NCBI RefSeq assembly: GCF_020740795.1
Contig: NC_067283.1
Location: 6,723,659-6,787,658 of the forward strand
Length of the DNA stretch: 64,000 nucleotides
Direction of reading: 5' to 3'
Source: Apus apus
Lineage: Eukaryota > Chordata > Aves > Apodiformes > Apodidae
The position numbers were made by a program, and so were the translations under genes. The notes under the pieces were generated by a model. The model made no database searches, had not been told where the DNA came from, and saw only the letters and a program-made list of their open reading frames with translations. This document shows positions 10,843-23,000 of the stretch, piece after piece; the first letter of the stretch is position 1, and each line of letters starts with the position of its first letter.

Positions 10843-11172
10843 GGGGCTAGAGGAAAGCTGGGGAGGGACTTTTTACAGGGTTGTGTAGTGATAGGGCAAG
10901 GGGAAATGGTTTTAAGGTGAAAGACAGGAGATTTAGCTTAGAGATTAGGAACAAATTCTTTAGTGTGAGGGTGGTGAGACAGTGGCCCAGGTTGCCCAGA
11001 GAAGCTGAGGATGCCCCCTCCCTGGAAGTGTTCAAGGCCAGGTTGGATGGGGCTTGGAGCAACCTGGTCTAGTGGGAGGTGTCCCTGCCCATGCAGGGAG
11101 GGTTGGAACTAGATGATTTTTAAGGTCCTTTCCAACCCACACCATTCTATGATTCTATGACTTTATGATTCT
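10843..11172 (+). mobile_element. CR1 LINE, 5'-truncated 3' end, plus orientation
   Basis: About 330 nt of the CR1 3' region, recognised by the sequence around GGTTGCCCAGAGAAGCTG, the GACCTTCC/TCCAACCC-type block and the tandem ATTCTATG-type tail at about 11152-11172. Heavy 5' truncation is normal for CR1, and no reverse transcriptase coding sequence is retained. Its sequence is close to the consensus as I know it, suggesting a moderately young copy. The left border is approximate. Confidence 0.88.
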
Positions 11173-11800
11173 TCCACCCCTTTTTTCCTTTTAAAAATAT
11201 TTTATTATTTTCTGTCTTTTCTATTTTTATTTTTTTTTTAAATTCTTCAAGCAGATGAGAAGTAAACATGGGACCAACAGCAGCTCTAACCATGGTGCAG
11301 TTTGTTCCTTCTTAAGTTTTTTTCCCAGGTTCTTCTTACCTGTTGCAGCGTGGCAGCCAAAAGCAAGTGTCCTTGGAGGACTCCTCACCAATAACACATT
11401 GCACCCCATCCCTCAAGCCCCATCCCTAAAAGCAATGGTTTCTCATTCAACCCTTTAACCTCTTTAAACACCATCTCCAAAAGGCAAGGACCTAATCCCC
11501 TCCACAGTACAAAGGCTGGGCTCACAAACCCACTGATGTTTTTCACGAGCATCATTTTTATGAATGTTCTGATCTTTCAGCATTGAGACACAGATACAAG
11601 TCAGGATTAGAGGGATTTTTAAGCCATACCATTGACCATAAAGGAATATTGTTCCTATAGCTGCAATTATGGCTTCAGAGTTCGGTGTCCCAAATACCAG
11701 TGCAAGGAAAAGCTGCTTCATACTCCCCTCTTTTGTGTTATAAGAGCACACTTAAACTGTCTTATTCTCAGGATAAATAGCAAAGGAAAGCCCCAGCCCA

Positions 11801-12230
11801 TCACAAAATCACAGAATCATGGAATCTTAGAGTTTGGAAGAGACCTCGAAAGATCATCCAGTCCAACCCCCCTGCCAGAGCAGGATCACCCAGAGCACAT
11901 CACGCAGGAACGTGTCCAGGAGGGTTTTGAATGTCTCCAGTGAAGGAGACTCCACAATCCTTCTGGGCAGCCTGTCCCAGAGCTCTGTGACTCTCACAGT
12001 AAAGAAGTTCTTCCTGGTATTTACATGGAACCTCCTATGTTCCAGTTTGCACCCATTGCCCCTTGTCCTGTCACTGGTCATCACTGAACAAAGCCTGGCT
12101 CTGTCCTCCTGACACTCACCCTTAACGTATTTGTAAACATTGATGAGGTCACCCCTCAGTCTCCTCCAAGCTAAAGAGACCCAGCTCCCTCAGCCTTTCC
12201 TCATCAGGGAGATGTTCCACTCCCATCAGC
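11801..12230 (-). mobile_element. CR1 LINE, 5'-truncated 3' end, minus orientation
   Basis: About 430 nt of CR1 3' region in reverse orientation. The tail lies at the left (CAGAATCATGGAATC), then the ATCATCCAGTCCAACCCC block, the CTGGGCAGCCTGTCCCAGAG block and the GTCACCCCTCAGTCTCCT block. It differs from the neighbouring plus-strand copy enough to belong to another CR1 subfamily. It is a dead fragment; open frames across it are not host genes. Borders are approximate. Confidence 0.9.
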
Positions 12231-15200
12231 CCTGTCAGTTTATGTTCATCAGTTTATATTAATGAGCCAGGCTAGAAAGAGGTAAAGGCAAATATATGGG
12301 GGTGGCCCATGGACCAGCATGCAGACACACCATATGATAAAAGGAGATTTGTCTTTTATACTATTTAATAGCCCTGGAAGAAACCTCCCACCCAGCTCCT
12401 ACTCATCAAATCCTCCTCTTCACCCCTGCCCCCATCCCCCAGCACTCTGTTTCCTGGACCATCAGGAAATGCTTCAAATCCAAACCCTAAAAACTCCTTT
12501 CCTGGCAGGTTGCTCCTGTCCACACGCGTGCCAGCAGCCTCGCACGGCAGCCCCGCGCTGCTGCCTCTGCTCACTGCTTCACTTCAAGATTAAAGACCTT
12601 TTGGGAAGAAAGGATGTCATTATTAAGGCTTAAACACACACCACCCTTTCAATTAAGATATAAAAGTTAATGAGTGCATGTGCATGCACACGTAGGCTGA
12701 GCTGGAAGATGTTGCACTGACTGGGATGCGCTGGAGGAGGAAGGAGGGAGGTGACGTGTTTGGAAAAGAAATGCATCCTTCAGCTGACACAGGTAAACCT
12801 GCCCCAGCACCACAGAAACACTGTTTACATTGACGTGTTCTGAGGGAAGGCAGAAAATTATGAAGAAAAGTCTCATCTAATTAAAAAAAACCCAACCAAC
12901 CAAATAAAACCAACCCCTCCCTGAATTTCTGGTGTTATTTTCTAGGTGCCACATTGTTCACCAGATGGTGTGAGAAAAGTAACAGCACATGGAAAGTCCC
13001 TCTTGGAAGAGTGGCAACCAGAGCAGGGGGCATTAGGGGGGGTCCTCAAAACCAGCCCTTCCCCATGGCCTTGCACCTGGTGCCCTGGGAGGGAAGGAGG
13101 AGACATGTCCTGCTTTGGAGTCATGGCTGGGAGCACCAGGGTGACAAGGTGGCACCGTCGTTGGGGCCCAACACTCCCAACCATTGGGGGTATGATAGTT
13201 CACAGTCTGTGTTGGTCATGAGCTGCTTGCTGCCTGGAGAGGAAGACCCACAACATCCCTGCCAGACCGGCCCTAAAGCACCCATTTAATTAGCAACAGG
13301 AGGAGGTTTTTATGGAACCACAAAAGCCTGGTTTCCTCTGGCTGTCTCATGATGGGATTTTCCTGTTTCTCCTAAGGTGTGGGCTTTTATTAAATCTGCA
13401 GGAACTTGGAAGTGTCTGAGACTCGTGCCCAGTTGTTAGATTTGTTAGAAGTTGTCCAGCAGGTTCAAAAGAAAGAGTGGGCAACAACTTTCTTCTCATT
13501 TCTTTGAAAAATCACATTAAAAATATGAAAAAACAAGGGACCCATCTCTAGAAAGAAAGAAAAACAATTGGAAAAAATAATATTGAAGAATGGTAAATCA
13601 TAATTTCTGGCCAAACCCCCTTAATTTCTTGTCAAGGATGAAAAGCCTGCAAATGGAAGAGAAAGAAGAGCAGCCTGAGGAGCCTGTGGCCACGCGATGC
13701 TGGGGCAGACCTTGCCACCTGCTCGTGCCCAGGTGCAGGGTTGCAGCTGACCACGGTGCCCCACACTAACAGGACCACGGGCAGCCCTCCTCTGCTGTGG
13801 CTGTTGAAAGGCTGAAGCATTTGAGACAGGAACTTACAGGCTTGAGCTTTAGACTTCAACAGACAAACCCAAAAAGTCTTTTTTGCACGTCTTGGTTTAG
13901 AGGGAGTGAGAAATGAGGCTTGATGTCCACAGGGGTGGCTCCAGGTTATGCTGCCCCTGCCTGCTTTGGCTGCCATGGGGCTGAGCATCAAGGTAGTCAG
14001 AACTATTTTGCTGAAAGCCCAGGCCAGAACCAGAGGTGAGAAAACCCAACACCTTGACAACACAAGGTGGCCAAGGTTGGTTTCAGGTCCGTTGTAACCC
14101 TGTGGTTACAACCCCAACAAAACGGAGGCAGTGAGGACTCGGTGCCACAGGACACTGTTGGTGCCAACACTGGTCACAGAGATAGACCCAGTCATGCTAG
14201 AAACCAGAACTCAACCACCCATGACCAAAACACTCTGCCTGGGTAGATGTGGTGGCTTCAGCCACTGCCCTGCTCTCCTCCCTGCATCCCACCTACACAC
14301 AGGATCTGGGCACAGCTCCTTGTCCTCTTACAAAGTGATTTCCATTACATGCCAAGGGATTGTGAGCAAGGTTTTGTCAGCATAAATAAGCCAGGGTGGT
14401 CTTCAAAATAGAGGATGCTGCTGAACTACCTGAGTTACAGGAGGGAGCTGCCAAACTTGCTCCTTCTCTGACACAGAGTCCTCAGGAGAACAGGGTGTGA
14501 CTCCAGGAGGTGAATCTTTGGGAGTGACCTCACTAATGCTAACAGGAATACTTCTCAGCAGAGGCTGAGCAGGATTCACATTCTGCCCAGAAGTGCCTAC
14601 TATGACCAGTACAACCCCACGCAAATAAAAATGAAGTGAGCAACAGCCCCACCAGGATCTTTGCATTTTCATTTTTGCCAATGATCATCCCTTAAGAATA
14701 AGGCCGGGCCCCATTAAGGATATATCAAACTTTTCCTGGCCTTGGATAAAGAACTTATTTCCTTCATGACTTACCTTTTAATCCATGCACTGTTTATCCC
14801 AATCCTCCAGAAGCCTCCAAAGGATCGGGGCAGCTGCCATACCAGGCTGTATGAATTAATCAATTCCAGGCAAGAAACAGTTTGCTAGATACCCATTTCT
14901 TGCTTCTGAACATAACACAGGACTTTCAACATTGCCCACCACCCCGTTTTAGGGCTTTTCAGTCAGTATAAGGAGGCCAGAAGCTGCCTCAGCATCTATT
15001 GGACTCCAACTGCTGGAAGATGCCACCTCAAGAAGCCAACTGCAATCTCTGTACAGCAAAGGGCAAGTATTTCACTACATATTTCATTCAAACTGCAAGG
15101 CTATTGCCATGTGGCTGGTCTTTAGATCTTATTAGCAGAGAAAGGCTTGGATGAGTGGAATAATTTCTATTCCTTATTGGATGAGCCAGAGAAAGGACAA

Positions 15201-15537
15201 AGGAAACAGCAGACATTGATGAAGGCCATTCTTCAGCTCTCACAGAAAAGGCAAGAGCAGAACATGATTCTCAGTGCTGAGTACATGAAGGGCTGGAAGT
15301 TCCCATTGCAAATCATCCAGACCTGCACCTGCCTTCAAGCCCCAGATCAGTCTGGTTTCAAAATCCAAGCATGTGCTAGTTTCCCTCAATGAGCACCCTG
15401 ACTTCACTGAACTTCAGTCATCTATCAACTGTAACCATCATCCAGCTGTATTTAGCCCAAGAGATAAAAATTCAGGTAACAAACAAGCTTTCGGAAACTT
15501 TGGAAAATACCCTAAAGAGACAAAAAGAATAAAAGGC

Positions 15538-15557
15538 TTTTTTTTTTTTTTTTTTTT
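15538..15557 (+). repeat. Poly(T) tract
   Basis: Twenty T residues in the intergenic region. There is no retroposed gene sequence on the adjoining side that I can recognise. Confidence 0.9.
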
Positions 15558-15922
15558 GCCAGGAAGCCAGTTAATCTCATGGTGACCAAAGTTTTTCTAC
15601 ATACACTGTCAATTGAGGGGATTAGACAATTCTCTATGCAATGAGGGAACCACTGCACAAGAAATGAAGACATGAGACATGCTGAATTTCCATCTTTCAG
15701 CACAGACAAAAATGCAAAAGCTAGTTCTGGCTGCAAACATGTTGCAACTTTCCCTTCCATTTTACTCCTGCTGGCAATTAAGTTTTCAAATGGACACCAA
15801 AATGCATGAGGAACACTTCATTTCATTAACTGTTCCCCAAACCAGCCTCATGTGTTTTTGTTGCTTGTTTAGGACTTGTTTTTAAAAACAGAGTAGGTCA
15901 ACTGCACATCAAAGAATAAAAG

Positions 15923-15936
15923 AATATATATATATA
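15923..15936 (+). repeat. Short (AT)n run
   Basis: A seven-unit AT run about 650 bp beyond the RHEB poly(A) signal. Confidence 0.7.
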
Positions 15937-16574
15937 GTTGAAGTAGTTTGTTTCCAGAGTGAAGAGATTAAGGCTTGTTAAACCTCTAGTTCAAAAGACA
16001 ACCAAAAATTTGCAGTTTTTTAGGAGAAGCTGCCAGAGCTGTGCCCTGTGAACAGCCAGCTGCCAGGAGACCCCTCACCATGCTCTCCAGATGCAGAAGT
16101 ACAGAGATGCATGATGAAGAACCCACATCAATTTGTTCAGGACATGCAAATTATTTTAAATTACTTTTCTGTTTTCTTAGCAAGCCTACATTTGTGACCT
16201 GGAGAAACCTACTCCATCCTGACAGGGCTCCTAGTTAGAAGTCCACAAGAACAGTCTGTGCTGCAGGTGTGAGCCCTACCTGGAGAGACCTAAGCACCTT
16301 TTCCTCCATGAGTCTGAAGAGCTACAGAGGAAAAGCTCAGCGCAGGTTGTCTGGCTGCAAACCCAAACCTTCCCTTCCAAATCCAAGGTGTCACTTGTGT
16401 CTCCTTCCCATGAATAAAAATGGTTGGGATCATTCACAAACAACTTCCCAAACAACAGTCAATCAATCCACCGGCTCCAAAGATCTCACTCCTTCTCTTA
16501 AGGGCAGCAGGTGAATATTTTTCACAAAAACAAGGTTCCACTGAGTAATCAATAAAAAAATTATAAAGAAAGCA

Positions 16575-16996
16575 TTTAAGGTTTGCAGCTATTTTATTTA
16601 CAAGTATACATTTAACACAAAGAAACACTGATATCCAAGCCTAGTTAATAGTAGTGTAACAATATGCATCTTTTTGATGATTATTCTAACCAACAAACTA
16701 CACTGAAAAATTAATGCCAGTAAAATTCTTGGTCATAATATTAAGAAATACAATATATAAATTGAAAATATGATTGCTTAAAATTTGAAAATGGAAGTGA
16801 AGCCATTTGCACAGGAGTCAGAGTTTAACATAATCTGAAGGGAAAGGCTCCAAACCAACTGTTTATCTTTCAGGTTAACAGAAGAAAAAAATAAAAATAA
16901 AAAAAAAAAGAAGCATAGTTTATCCTTAAAGATAATGGGCAGTTTTGCTTCTTCAGGTAGAATGTATTCCCAGTGTTTTCAGGTTTTGCAGTGGAA
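16575..16996 (-). other. RHEB: RHEB 3'UTR (short form, predicted)
   Basis: About 420 nt from the stop to the expected cleavage site after the first AATAAA on the minus strand. It contains a long U-rich stretch near 16882-16910. Longer alternative 3' ends further left cannot be ruled out. Confidence 0.6.
16593..16598 (-). terminator. RHEB: RHEB poly(A) signal (AATAAA)
   Basis: First canonical AATAAA on the minus strand after the RHEB stop, followed within about 40 nt by a U-rich element (16545-16565), the usual downstream signal. Confidence 0.65.
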
Positions 16997-17089
16997 TTAC
17001 ATTACTGAGCATGAAGACTTCCCTTGTGAAGCTGCCCCATCGATTTTTTCTGCCTCCAAAATTATCCTCTTAAAAACATCAACGGCAGT
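16997..17089 (-). CDS. RHEB: RHEB coding exon 8 and stop
   Basis: 93 nt, residues 155-184 and TAA (TAVDVFKRIILEAEKIDG through CSVM). It encodes the last helix, the hypervariable tail and the CaaX box for farnesylation at C181. CTGCAG acceptor after a TCTC-rich tract. Confidence 0.97.
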   Translation of the reverse strand, partial: TAVDVFKRIILEAEKIDGAASQGKSSCSVM

Positions 17090-20000
17090 CTGCAGAGAGA
17101 GATTACAAGGTTAGTGGGTGAGCAGAAAATGCCCACTTCCTGACAAAATAATAATAATAATAAAGTGTTGGCGGTTTTACTGGCGACACCAACACACAAA
17201 TAAATGCAGGTCCAACACTTACTCTAAATCCAAGAGGAAAAATACAGTAATTTCAGAATAACATGAACCTCTTCTCTACAGCAATCCTGCAGGGAGGGCA
17301 AGTGTAAACGGCACCACACACCAGAGCTAATCCCCGTAGTTCAGCTTTATTTTAAATAGGAAGCTTGCATGGAGTGACTGACAGCATTGAAGATTTTTGC
17401 TGTGCTGCTCCAGAGAACAAACCCATTTGTTTCTTCTACGTAATATTTAAGATTCCAAGTCATTACAAAAGGCAGTAGAATTTTCAGCTCTGAACAGTGA
17501 CTTCACACAGCCCAGTATGAGGGTTATTTTACTATTCTTGACTTTCTCATCTTACAGTGTTAGACACAGTACAAGAACACAAAGGAAAACGTGAGCCAAA
17601 CGACCCACTGCCTGACATTAATCAATATCCTTCAATAAACTCCTTCTGAGAGAGAGAAAGGGGGTTTACATTTTAAACAGCTTTAACCATTTAAACTGCA
17701 GGACAGCCACTGCTAAGATGGCCAGGCTCACACAGACACCCTGGCTTAACGCAGGGAACATACAGAGGCCTCTGCAAAACTGCACCACATACACACCAGG
17801 GATCCCCTCACTGCTTCAGAGGGAAGGCAGTGAGTGAGCTCAGGGCAGGAAGCCCCTGTTCTGCTGTCAACTCTGCCAAGTCTCCACACTGAGCACAAAG
17901 CAGCCTGGTGAAAAAGGCTCTTCCCTACCCAAGCTCCAGGTGATGAAACAGCACAACGGCTCTGAACAGGGATAATTCCCTCAACACACACATGCTAGGG
18001 AGCCCAAGTTAAAAACCTTGGGATGAAAAGACATGATTTCCCATGAAAATAAGTTTAACTGAAGCAGAGACACTGAGAAAGGATGTCAGACCACTTGAAT
18101 GATTCAGGACGTTTTATGGAAGAATATAATTAAGTGTAATTTGGTTTTTGCTGGGGTTTTGATTGCTTATTTTTAGGAATAGTGAAAGAGAAAAGAAAGG
18201 TGTCTGGGACAGCATCACAAATACTACTTGTACCAAATACCTTACACTGTTAACCTGGTATTTTCAGGGTTCACTCAGTTCTAAGGGTTTCAAAATTGTA
18301 CACTAGCCTCCATCAAAAAGTGCAGAAACTACAACATGTAGCATCCAAGATTGCCTAGAAGTAATTTAAGAAGAGTAAATCCACACCAGTCAAGGACAAT
18401 TCTAAAGCACTTCTCTACAGTATTTTCAAGCTGCAGATTCACCATATGATCAGTACTTGAGCATGTGAATCTTCAACTTGGAAATGGTCTTCTGATCATC
18501 TCAGACATGCCATTTTATCTACCCTCTAGCCATCTGTTTAATGAATTCCAAGCATACACTCTTTATAAAGGAAAGTATATTCATTATATACAAGCAGCCA
18601 CATTAGGAAAGAGGATAAAAAGGGGGTTTTGCTGGTTTTAACCAGCAGGCAGAAGAGCACCCTGTGATTTATGACTGTGTGTTCTGACCTGACAGATGTT
18701 TTTCCACCTCTGCAAGGTGTAATTCTTAACTGGATCACTTCCAAATTAATCTCATTATCTGAAGTAGCCCCACAACAATCCTAAAGCAATCTTAACAAGA
18801 TTAGACTGAATTTTTAAGTTTCCCACACTTGTACAGTTTGTGCACAGTACTTTTAAAATACCTGAAAATAGAGTATTTCTCCATTTAATGGAGTTTCCCT
18901 GCAATTCCAACAGAATCTGACAGAAACAGCTCATTAGTCCTGTAATGATACAACACATTTCCTGGGCAAATGAGACTCTAAAAGAATCACAGTCAAGACT
19001 GCATTTGTTATCAAACTGGTTCCACTAATGAAGAGTTCCCCATAATGAGAACTTGATGACATACTGATTTACAAATATGCTGCACCCATGTTTTCTTACT
19101 TAGAACTGAAATTTTCAATGGTTTCATTTTAATGCACAAGTTTTACCTCTGCTTCAAAGCACCCATTAAAAAACCTTCACAACTTCTGTCAACCAAGAAG
19201 CTGCACATTCTCTGTCAAAGACATGATGTTTGACACACTAAGATGTAGGAGTTCACAGAGCTTGTTAATTCATTTCACAGAAAAGATGTATTCACTGAGA
19301 AGATTTAATCACTTTCCTACAGTTAACACTTAGGAATTTGTAATTCAGCCCAAACATGCTGAAGGATTTTAGAATGAGCTTTTAAGCAATGCAAGAAGCT
19401 GTGTGTTTGTGACCAGAAATAAAGAATGCAGACAGACTTTATATGCATCTGCCTCCATATGGTTCAATTACAGAATGTGGGTCACACCTAGCCTACAGAA
19501 AGCCATCTGGCTTTCTTCTGCCTTTCTCCCCTGAGGAAACAAAATAGATGTCAGCCTGGGCAACATATGCTACCCAGAGAGCTCAGCACCATGCAAGAGA
19601 CACCACAGGCTCAACTGCTTCTGTACATGTGTCCCATGGTGTGAGCTGGACAGCTCGGGAGGTACAATTCCCTCTGCACCAGCAGGGAGTTGGGAACACG
19701 CTGTGGGGAGCCAGCACAGGAAGGTACAAACACTCAACCCCAGCCCACGGCCTCCGGAGTCAGACAGCCCCTTGGTATGTTGTGTTTTTCAACTATGCAA
19801 CTGTTTTATTATTTTTAAGAGGAAATTCTCAACTGCTCATGCTACTAGTTTATCTTGGCACAGAACTGGACAAGGGAACTGGAACAATAGTCAGGTAAAG
19901 GAAGAGAGGGTTTTCCCCCCACATCCTTTGCCAGTCCAAACACACTTTTTCAGGTAAACATGTCAGGCCCCTGGAGAAGGGCTGAGATCCAAAACCACTT

Positions 20001-23000
20001 TGAAGCACTTACTGAGCACTACATCTCCTAAACTTGAAGATGAAGTTGCTCTTAAAAAAGAAGCAATGCCTCAGCAACTGCTTTTTAAGAGAGCTCTGTT
20101 TTGGCAAGAAGTACATTTTTTGCTACTTCCTTGATCCTTCTAAAACAAGTTTATGTAATGAATTTTGCATAACTGAATGAACACAATTTGGCTGCTTGTT
20201 ACTTCCTAAATTCTTCCAGTAGAAGCTGGCTCCCAGCTTCAAGTAGGTTTAAGACCAATTTTAATTCTGGTTGCATTTCAAACCATTACCACTTTATTGT
20301 GCTGGGACTAAGATGAAGCACTATACTATAGCTTAGGTGAAACAAAGTAGGGAATTCCATGGTGAAGGCTCAAAGCTCCTGAAGTCAGCCAAAGCAGTTC
20401 AACATACCTGGTAATAATTAAGCAGCTTGAGAAGGTATGACAATAACAGCCCACCAGTAATCTAAATGATGTCTGTTCCATTAAGTCTCTGAATTGCCTT
20501 CTCAAAAGCCCAGGGATTTCCCTAGGTGACTTATGTGTTCCTGACATGCAGGCTCCTCCAGAAGCTCTACCAGGTCACCCCTTGTCTGCAGGAGCTGATA
20601 CAGAGCCTCAAACATACCTGACCTTGAGAACCCATGCCAGCCACTACCATTGATGGTCACTGCAGCTTTGATCTTTGCCTCTCCCACTTTCCACCTACTC
20701 CAAGTCATTCAAGTTCTGGAACTTTTGGTAACTCTTAACAGAATACACCTAGTCTGTTGAAGTTAATCTACAGAACTATTTTAGTTGCCCAATATAATAC
20801 AGCTATGCTCACAGGACTCTCACAGATGCTCCAAAAAGGAATATTATCTTTTTGCCACAGTAGGAAGGGAGAAGAGTCAATGCTTTCCATCCTTGTGTAG
20901 GGGGAAAGGAGCTTTTGCTATCAGAACCTGTTACAGGGAATATATTATCTGGTTTCAGTAGTTCCCTGAAAAGAGGTGTTACAAAGGATAGACCACCTAC
21001 TTATGAAGTTTGGTCTAACCCTTGTAGCAAGAAGATGTACTCTCCTTGCTGCTGAGAAGATCATTATGTACCAAAACAATTTCAGAACAGCATACTAGAA
21101 ATTGTCATACTTCTGCTCCACATCCACCAAATTCCAATGGCTAGGTTTCAGAGAGAAAAGACTAACAGACTTCCCCCCAGTCAGGAAGGTTTCACCTCTC
21201 TGCTGAAGTTCTTAAGCTCTAGATTCCCAATCCAGCCCAGCTCATCCCTTTAAGCTTCAAATTAGCTTTCTGAGAAGCCAACAGAATCAGCAGCAGCTTT
21301 GGAAAGCATTTAGACTTAATCTTGATAGGCAAGTTACATTTGCTGTACCAAGCCAATACAGGTTGATGATCTGGATGAGCCTTCAAAGCAAGAAGTGCTG
21401 CCAGACTTTTCTCCAGTAATGTTGACTTAATAAGGTGAACATTCAGTACCAGGACAATGACAACATGCCTTGTTACTAAGTTGAAAAGAAACCCTTTCCC
21501 TGCCCCCCAAACCAAAGATAGCGTCAAAGTAAGAGACCATACCCTGTCTTGATAGAGGTCTATAGATCAGCTGTTTTGATCCTGTCAAATTAGGATTTGG
21601 AGGAAGAAAACACAGGAGTTCAGAAGTGCTCCTGGTCTAACTCATAGAAAGGGATACAATGTCTGATGTCTTCAGTTCCCCCTACTGTCTCACAGCTCTG
21701 GACTCCACACTTTCTCAAAGCTCAATCTCCCAGCTTTTCAAAGGTGAGCTTTCCTCCACAGTGGTTTGCTAGAAGACTAAGGCAGCTGCTCCAGTTCTGG
21801 GCTGCTTCACACTTCCTTCTGTACCTCCCAAGCCTCCAAAGGAAGCACACCAGAAAGCCTGAAAGATGGTCACATGCTGTGGGCACCCATCTCAGAAGTG
21901 ACATATGATCTCCCAAACTTCTGAAGCCAGACAAATTTACCAGGTGTATTATGTATCTGCAAGGCATGATGGAGGAATTCTGTCCAAGCACCTGTTTCTA
22001 ACAACCTGTGTCTAAATCCAGAGGGACAGAATTTACAGCGACCTATCATCACTGTTCTGAAGGATCCAGCTGAAAGGAAGACCTTGGACAGACACCTTTG
22101 CCAGGAATAATGAACAACTTCTGATTTGCCGTGGTATTTGTACAGGACTGTTCATGTTGACTGTTTCACAATACAATTGCCATTCTGAATTCCCTGAAAA
22201 CTACAAAGTTTGCTATATACCTTTCATCTGGCAGCATAACTTAATATGGACACTCTGAGGGTAAGGAACAGACACAAACACATGGCAGTCAATGAGACCT
22301 CATTAGTGCAGCAGTTTAATATCCAAGACATGCCAAGCATCATAGAAGGCTTGTATGCTTTTTTTCATAAATATATCCAACTTTTTTTTTTTCTTAAACT
22401 AAGAACAATACAAACTTCAGAAAAGTTATCAGCAAGATGTTCTGCTAGATATGAATTGCTACTGCTACACATTGTGACCATATGCCAAAAGAAAGTGTCC
22501 AGAAATAGCTTTGCCTAATCCAGAAGTATTAAGTCTTTTAAAATAAAGGGTGTGGGAATCAGATGCTTTTAACTGATTTATTCTTGACATTGTCAATTCA
22601 GTTTCCTTGGGTATGCAATTTGAAGCTCTGCAGCAGTACAGAGAAGATATTGAGAAATTTCATGCTTTCACCATACCCAGTTTTGACAATGTTTATCAAG
22701 TCTTAGCCAAAAAGAGAAGTACTGATAAACTAACTCCAAGTGTTTAATATCTGGAGAAAAAAAAACCAAGTGGTTCTTCCAGGGAAAAATCCAACTTTAC
22801 TCAAGTAATGTGTAGAATTGTTGACAACAGACATTAGACAAAACCTTTTTTGCTTTTGGGGACGGAGGAGAGGGAAAGGAAGGCTCCTTGAACAAGTCCT
22901 GTCCTAGCAATAGGACTTCCCTCCCTTCTGATTGTGCTGATGTTATCAAGGAGGCCAAGGATGTGATAAGCTAGGCTAAATATGAAACAATGTAAGCCAC

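Larger units (their letters stand above)
10522..16570. other. CRYGN-RHEB intergenic region
   Basis: About 6 kb between the CRYGN TATA box and the RHEB 3' end. It contains two CR1 fragments (10843-11172 and 11801-12230), a purine/pyrimidine tract (10769-10835), a poly(T) run (15538-15557) and a short (AT)n run (15923-15936). No exon of a third gene was recognised; open frames are short and without known domains. Confidence 0.7.
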
